A DNA stretch of 26,295 nucleotides from CAZDME01 sp964506785 [NCBI: uncultured bacterium]. GTDB taxonomy: Bacteria > CAZDME01 > JAYEMH01. The position numbers and the translations under genes were made by a program. Positions 21,848 to 26,295 of the stretch are shown one piece after another. The stretch covers positions 1-26,295 of the forward strand of contig CAZDME010000015.1 of NCBI GenBank assembly GCA_964506785.1. Reading direction: 5' to 3'. The stretch's first letter is position 1. Each line of letters opens with the position of its first letter. The notes under the pieces are model-generated. The model saw only the letters and a program-made list of their open reading frames with translations. It did no database searches and was not told where the DNA came from.

Positions 21848-24800
21848 TTAGTTCCTGCTTCCTATATAGTTATTTGCAGTTTCTGCGGTTTTTGCCTGTA
21901 TAACCTTTCTTTCAATTACCGAAACGCCTTCACTGCCATTGTTTTGTTCTCTCTTTTCTATCTGGTTAAATATTTTATCTTCAATTATTTCCCCGAATGC
22001 ATCATATCCATTTTTTTTAATAAAATCTTCAAGCGGTTCCTCTAAAAGCGGCCTGTTGAATTCGTCTAAAAGCCGGCCAAATGAAAACATCCATAACTTA
22101 GCTTTTCTTTCTTTATGACTCATCTTCCACAATTCTTTTACCGGTAAAAGCACTATGCCTACTTGATGATATTCATTGGGCCGTTCCAATCCGCTGATTA
22201 TCCCTTCTGAGTTGTTCCCTTTAATAGCCTCAGCCAATTTTTTAAATAGCTCGGGGTCCTTGGGTGCAAATTGTTCACCGGTAATTGTTAAAATAAACCA
22301 GTAGCCGGCTATTTTACAAAGGGTAAACTCGTCAAAATTAGGCACGCACAATTCATCTTCGTATTTCCTTACATCTCGTTCAATTGCTGCGCTTATTGCC
22401 AGAAAACCTTTTTCCTTCATTAGCTCAGTTACCGGCGGCGCCCATTTGCAGCATGAACCGATTCTTCCCTCTTTTAAATATACCTCTTTAAATTCCTTTA
22501 ACTCTTTATTTAAAACATCCAAAAATCTATCTATCTCCTTCTCCTCTCCCGAATGAACCCGCTTATCTTCCTGTAAGTTTGCAACAAGCTTCCGAAAAGT
22601 CTCCGAGGTTACATTTACAAATCCTGTCTGATAAATAGAGGAATCTTCTTCTTTAACCAAGCTGGAATGGGTAAAATGGCTCTTCAAAAATTTAGCTAAG
22701 TTGTAAGTACCCCCCCAAATCTCTTTAATATATTTAAAATACTCTATCGGCGGAGAAAAAACCGCCATGCTGAAAGTGATATCTCTCCTTCTATCGCCGA
22801 ATTCATCCGCTCTAAGAATAGCCTTTCCTCTCACCACTCCTGAGCCGGGAATATTGGCCTCCACCAGAGGCATTTCTTTCAATGATTTATCTTCTGCCGG
22901 GTTATAAGGGTTACGAGAAACGTTTGTAGTCCCATCTACATTCCTTCCTAAAATTTTCTGAATTCCAAAATGCAGGTGAGGAGAGACATCACTCATTCTC
23001 CCTGAAATCTGCCCGATAACCTGCCCGGCAATGACCTCATCACCTTCTTTAAAATTTCCAATCTTTATATGCCCGTACGTTACCAGGATTTCACCTTTAT
23101 GGTCTATCATTAAAATTTCATTCTCTTTATCTATTAATATAATTCTCCCTTCAGTTACCGCCACGACATCGGTTCTTGCCGGTATAGGCTTAGCCGAATA
23201 TTCACCTGAAGCTGTTTCACTGGTTAAATAATAGGCCCAATCTAATCCGGAATGCGGCCCCTTATTCCTTTCGGCAAAACCGGAGCGATAATCCCATGTT
23301 TTGGTATGGCCATAAAGACTGCCGGAAGGAAAAAACCATCCTTTAAAATCGGAAGGCATATTTTTTTCGTCAACCGGATAATACTCGAATATATCTAGAA
23401 AGTCCTCATCGCCTAAAGAATTATACCCGGATAAAACAGTAAAATTAAGAACAGTAAAATATTCACCTTCAAATCTTTCCCTTTCTTCCTTTTTCAATAA
23501 TTTATCGTCTAAAAGAGTGCCCAACCCTTTATCTACCTGAAGCCATCCGCCGTTACCTAATATGGCTGTTAATTCAGGCAATATTGCCAAGGCCTCATCA
23601 GCTCCACCTACATTACACATTGCCCCATCACCCTTATCTAAATGTCTTCCAAAAAGTTTCAGAAACTCAGTTACCGCCTCTTTATTGGTATTATCCAGAG
23701 GTAAAACCGAATACTCCAAATCGGACAACTGATTATATTTTTGTTTCATCTCCTTTAATGTCTTCCGCGCTATTCCTAATTTATGTTCATCTTTGTTGGT
23801 AACAACTATATAAACTTTGAAATCTACATATCCCCTGATATATTCAGCAATTTTATCTAATAGAAAGGCAATATCGAGCTTTTGTCCGGCGTTAATATAA
23901 TATACGAGCCTTCTATCCTGATTTTTCTCCTTTGTTCTAAACTGTCTATCTAATATCTTATCAAAAATTTCAAGACCTTTTCGGTCACGATATTTAAAAG
24001 TATCCACAATATTTTCCCAGCCTTGTGGAGAAGCCGGCGGCGCCTTTTTAAGCCATTCCCGCTCAAACGCTTCCAGAGGGTTCTTCGATTTCCCAAAAAG
24101 CCTCCGCCGTTTTGGCGAGGGAATAATAGATGTCTGCCTTTCTCTCCCGGGTCTTATCCTGTTAAATTCGGCGAGATTTCTGAGATAATCTCTTTCTCTA
24201 ACTTCCTTTGGCGTTCTTTCGCGGGCCCCCTCGCCATAAAGCCCCCGGTTTTTATCGCCTGACTTATCCGGGTTAAATTTGTCTTTCCCCTTTGGTCCCT
24301 CAATTATTTTTCTATCCAGGAAATCCCTATATTCCATTATTACTTCAGATGGATTTCTAAATAAATAATGGAGCCTCATTCCTTTTTCCACCAAATCCTC
24401 AATCCCCCCTGGTAAATCGTATATTCCCTTTACAATAACCTGAGGATTAACCAGTAATTCATGGGGTATACCGTAATAATGCAAAAAAGGAAATCCTGTG
24501 TATTCCAGGCAATATCTAAACAGAGGATAAACACGCAATAGATATCTATCCAGCCTGCTTTTTATAATGCCGAAAGGGGAACTTAATTTTATTATTCCAT
24601 TTTTAAACTCCATTTTCCCCATTACCAGCGCGTCATAGCTTTTATATTGTATATGCTTTTCCTGTAAGGTTAAATCCCAGACCTGCTTTTCGCCGGTAGA
24701 AAAATTAATTAGATTAACACCGTGGCTAAAAGGGGCCGGGGGGGCTTCCCTGAGACGCTCTGTGAGAATAGAAATCAGTTTGTCCCCCGGGACATTCAGG

Positions 24801-26295
24801 CTGCCCAGAATTTCCTTTATTTTATTTTCCAGCCCTTCTTCACTCCGGTGCCGGGAGATAATATCCGCCTGATATGCTTTATCTATACCGTAGTTTTCAA
24901 GTACTTTCATCATAGCCCTGACATCTTTCCCTACGCCTATGGTATCAACATTAACCCCAAAGGCCGAAGCCAGGATATCAAAAAGAATTGCGTAGCCGCC
25001 GCAAACCGCTTTTTCGTTAATTAATACGCTCGCCGGAACAGCCCAGGAAGACATCTCCTCCAATGAAATTTCTTTACTGTTGAATCTATATATCTGTTTT
25101 TCCAATTCATAGCTATATTGAACGTTGGTTAATATGAAATCGTATAAAAAGTTTACGACTTCCCTTTCAATGGCCCCCTTTCTATACACCTTTTTTTCTT
25201 TTCTTAACTCGTCTCTGACAAGCTCGGCCAAATGGGTAAACTGGCTGTTTATTATCCCCTGGCCGAGGTAATAAACACCATTCGTATAGATAAAATTCTT
25301 CCTGACTATTTGCTGCAACAGCGGAGGAAGGGTATGATAAAACATCTTTTTATTTCTACCATTAGCTGTAATCTGGTAATCCGGGTTTGAGGAGACAAGT
25401 TCTTTGTGAAGGTCCGAAGAAATAGGATAAGAATAATGCCTCTTCACAAAATTTTCCACCCATTCATTGTTTAGTTTATCGGATAAGGTAAATGCCGTCT
25501 GCCCATCCGGCATATATCCGCCCCTTCTTTTATATATACGCAGAGACTTATCAAGTATCTGGTACCAGCCCAATTGGCCATAGGCATAATATAACGGGAC
25601 AGCCGGGCTAAGATGCGGCCAGGCCAATAAGTATACCCCTGTAAACATAGTTACTATGAGTGTTTTGAAACCAGCCTGAGACCATTTAGACCTTTTATCT
25701 GTTTTTTCTCTATTGGTGCTATCCGGCATCTGATTTAAAAGACGAAAATCCCGGATAATATCTAATGCCTCTTCTTTAGAATCAGTTATCTTATAAAGCT
25801 CCGTATCTTCTTTTGAAATAGTCCCTTCGGAGACCAGCTTACTCATAAACCAATTATGCCACGGTTGCCAAAATTCTTTACCCATCAATATTATCGGTAC
25901 CGGTTTCATTTTACCGGTTTGAATTAAACATAATAATTCAAACAATTCATCTAAAGTGCCCGGGCCGCCGGGGAAAAAAACAAAACTCATACTATGCCTG
26001 GCCATGGCTATTTTTTGTTCAAACATATATTTAAACCCTAAACGGATATCTCCCGGAGGCAATGTTTTTTCTTTATCTTCGGTAAACCATAAAGCAATTG
26101 CATGCGCCTTAACCGATGTATCCTTTATAACCTTTCTATATCCATTCCAGACAGCTTTAGAAATCCCGGAAGGGCCGCTATACATTGCCGATATTCCTTC
26201 CTCAGCCAAAAGCTTGGCTAATTCAGAAGCCTTTTGGTAATCAGAACTATCCTCAGGCGTAAAATGAGAGCCTAAAATAGTTACCGCCGGACCTA
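21848..26295 (-). CDS. giant multidomain protein: LOG-like, membrane helix, transglutaminase-like, Rossmann, M23 peptidase (5' end off window)
   Basis: The frame stays open to the right edge, so the N-terminus is missing; 1481 residues are visible (numbered from the edge). Residues about 1-183 are a LOG/lysine-decarboxylase-like domain (TILGSHFTPEDS, SGPSG and the motif PGGPGTLDE at 108-116). A membrane helix follows at about 208-225. Residues about 373-558 form a transglutaminase-like domain with Cys431 (AVCGGYA), His524 (SHGVNL) and Asp540 (VWDLT) in the expected order. A basic, polar linker leads to a probable Rossmann or methyltransferase-like domain (about 793-973, NVGGADEAL, GGWLQVDKG). 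Residues about 993-1123 are an M23 peptidase domain with the zinc motif HSGLD (1014-1018) and HLHFG (1106-1110). The last 300 residues are unrecognised. The gene is followed after 11 bases by the small membrane-protein gene. A single gene this mixed is unusual; sequencing errors joining genes are unlikely because domains continue without frameshift or internal ribosome sites that I noticed. Confidence 0.85.
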   Translation of the reverse strand, partial: GPAVTILGSHFTPEDSSDYQKASELAKLLAEEGISAMYSGPSGISKAVWNGYRKVIKDTSVKAHAIALWFTEDKEKTLPPGDIRLGFKYMFEQKIAMARHSMSFVFFPGGPGTLDELFELLCLIQTGKMKPVPIILMGKEFWQPWHNWFMSKLVSEGTISKEDTELYKITDSKEEALDIIRDFRLLNQMPDSTNREKTDKRSKWSQAGFKTLIVTMFTGVYLLAWPHLSPAVPLYYAYGQLGWYQILDKSLRIYKRRGGYMPDGQTAFTLSDKLNNEWVENFVKRHYSYPISSDLHKELVSSNPDYQITANGRNKKMFYHTLPPLLQQIVRKNFIYTNGVYYLGQGIINSQFTHLAELVRDELRKEKKVYRKGAIEREVVNFLYDFILTNVQYSYELEKQIYRFNSKEISLEEMSSWAVPASVLINEKAVCGGYAILFDILASAFGVNVDTIGVGKDVRAMMKVLENYGIDKAYQADIISRHRSEEGLENKIKEILGSLNVPGDKLISILTERLREAPPAPFSHGVNLINFSTGEKQVWDLTLQEKHIQYKSYDALVMGKMEFKNGIIKLSSPFGIIKSRLDRYLLRVYPLFRYCLEYTGFPFLHYYGIPHELLVNPQVIVKGIYDLPGGIEDLVEKGMRLHYLFRNPSEVIMEYRDFLDRKIIEGPKGKDKFNPDKSGDKNRGLYGEGARERTPKEVRERDYLRNLAEFNRIRPGRERQTSIIPSPKRRRLFGKSKNPLEAFEREWLKKAPPASPQGWENIVDTFKYRDRKGLEIFDKILDRQFRTKEKNQDRRLVYYINAGQKLDIAFLLDKIAEYIRGYVDFKVYIVVTNKDEHKLGIARKTLKEMKQKYNQLSDLEYSVLPLDNTNKEAVTEFLKLFGRHLDKGDGAMCNVGGADEALAILPELTAILGNGGWLQVDKGLGTLLDDKLLKKEERERFEGEYFTVLNFTVLSGYNSLGDEDFLDIFEYYPVDEKNMPSDFKGWFFPSGSLYGHTKTWDYRSGFAERNKGPHSGLDWAYYLTSETASGEYSAKPIPARTDVVAVTEGRIILIDKENEILMIDHKGEILVTYGHIKIGNFKEGDEVIAGQVIGQISGRMSDVSPHLHFGIQKILGRNVDGTTNVSRNPYNPAEDKSLKEMPLVEANIPGSGVVRGKAILRADEFGDRRRDITFSMAVFSPPIEYFKYIKEIWGGTYNLAKFLKSHFTHSSLVKEEDSSIYQTGFVNVTSETFRKLVANLQEDKRVHSGEEKEIDRFLDVLNKELKEFKEVYLKEGRIGSCCKWAPPVTELMKEKGFLAISAAIERDVRKYEDELCVPNFDEFTLCKIAGYWFILTITGEQFAPKDPELFKKLAEAIKGNNSEGIISGLERPNEYHQVGIVLLPVKELWKMSHKERKAKLWMFSFGRLLDEFNRPLLEEPLEDFIKKNGYDAFGEIIEDKIFNQIEKREQNNGSEGVSVIERKVIQAKTAETANNYIGSRN

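Noticed and set aside
1-26295. Archaeal origin of the whole segment, suggested by Hel308 and the DhnA-type aldolase
   Set aside because: MnmA, TonB, the outer-membrane receptor, the M23 and NodB enzymes, and strong Shine-Dalgarno and sigma-70-like promoter sequences all indicate a diderm bacterium.

Overview
The window looks like a chromosomal segment from an uncultivated Gram-negative (diderm) bacterium. The diderm call rests on a TonB protein, a TonB-dependent outer-membrane receptor, and lysostaphin-type and NodB-type cell-envelope enzymes. Several features would fit Omnitrophota or a related candidate phylum: an archaeal-style Hel308 helicase, an archaeal-type class I FBP aldolase, a very large multidomain protein, and frequent TTG/GTG starts behind good Shine-Dalgarno sequences. 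That placement is inference, since no rRNA or ribosomal protein is present. No tRNA, rRNA, CRISPR array or insertion sequence was seen.

Layout. 1-4462 (all minus): a YihY/BrkB-type membrane protein cut by the left edge, a Lys/Glu-rich protein overlapping its start, a four-helix membrane protein, then a tightly coupled ABC-2 cassette (ATPase, permease, His-rich TPR protein). 4659-7455: an alpha/beta hydrolase and mnmA on the minus strand, divergent from a DUF72 gene. 7473-13175 (minus): the most coherent unit, transcribed right to left as nikR - ecfT - ecfA - tonB - TonB-dependent receptor - ECF S component - methyltransferase. It starts at a good sigma-70-like promoter and reads as a complete outer-plus-inner-membrane nickel uptake operon under its own NikR sensor, except that ExbB/ExbD are absent. 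13313-18876 (minus): a NodB polysaccharide deacetylase, two membrane proteins separated by tandem hairpin repeats, class I FBP aldolase, and a TGS-domain GTPase followed 4 bases later by an FNR-like flavin reductase. 18877-19218 is a gene-free divergent spacer. 19219-21381 (plus): Hel308-type helicase. 21384-26295 (minus): a small membrane protein with a duplicated motif, coupled to a giant open-ended gene that fuses a LOG-like domain, a membrane segment, a transglutaminase-like domain, a probable Rossmann domain, an M23 peptidase domain and an unrecognised C-terminal region.

The two most unusual items are the NikR-headed TonB/ECF operon, whose S component lacks the NikM signature, and the giant fusion protein with its small partner. 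Several intergenic regions carry perfect or near-perfect palindromes and self-similar A/T-rich words.
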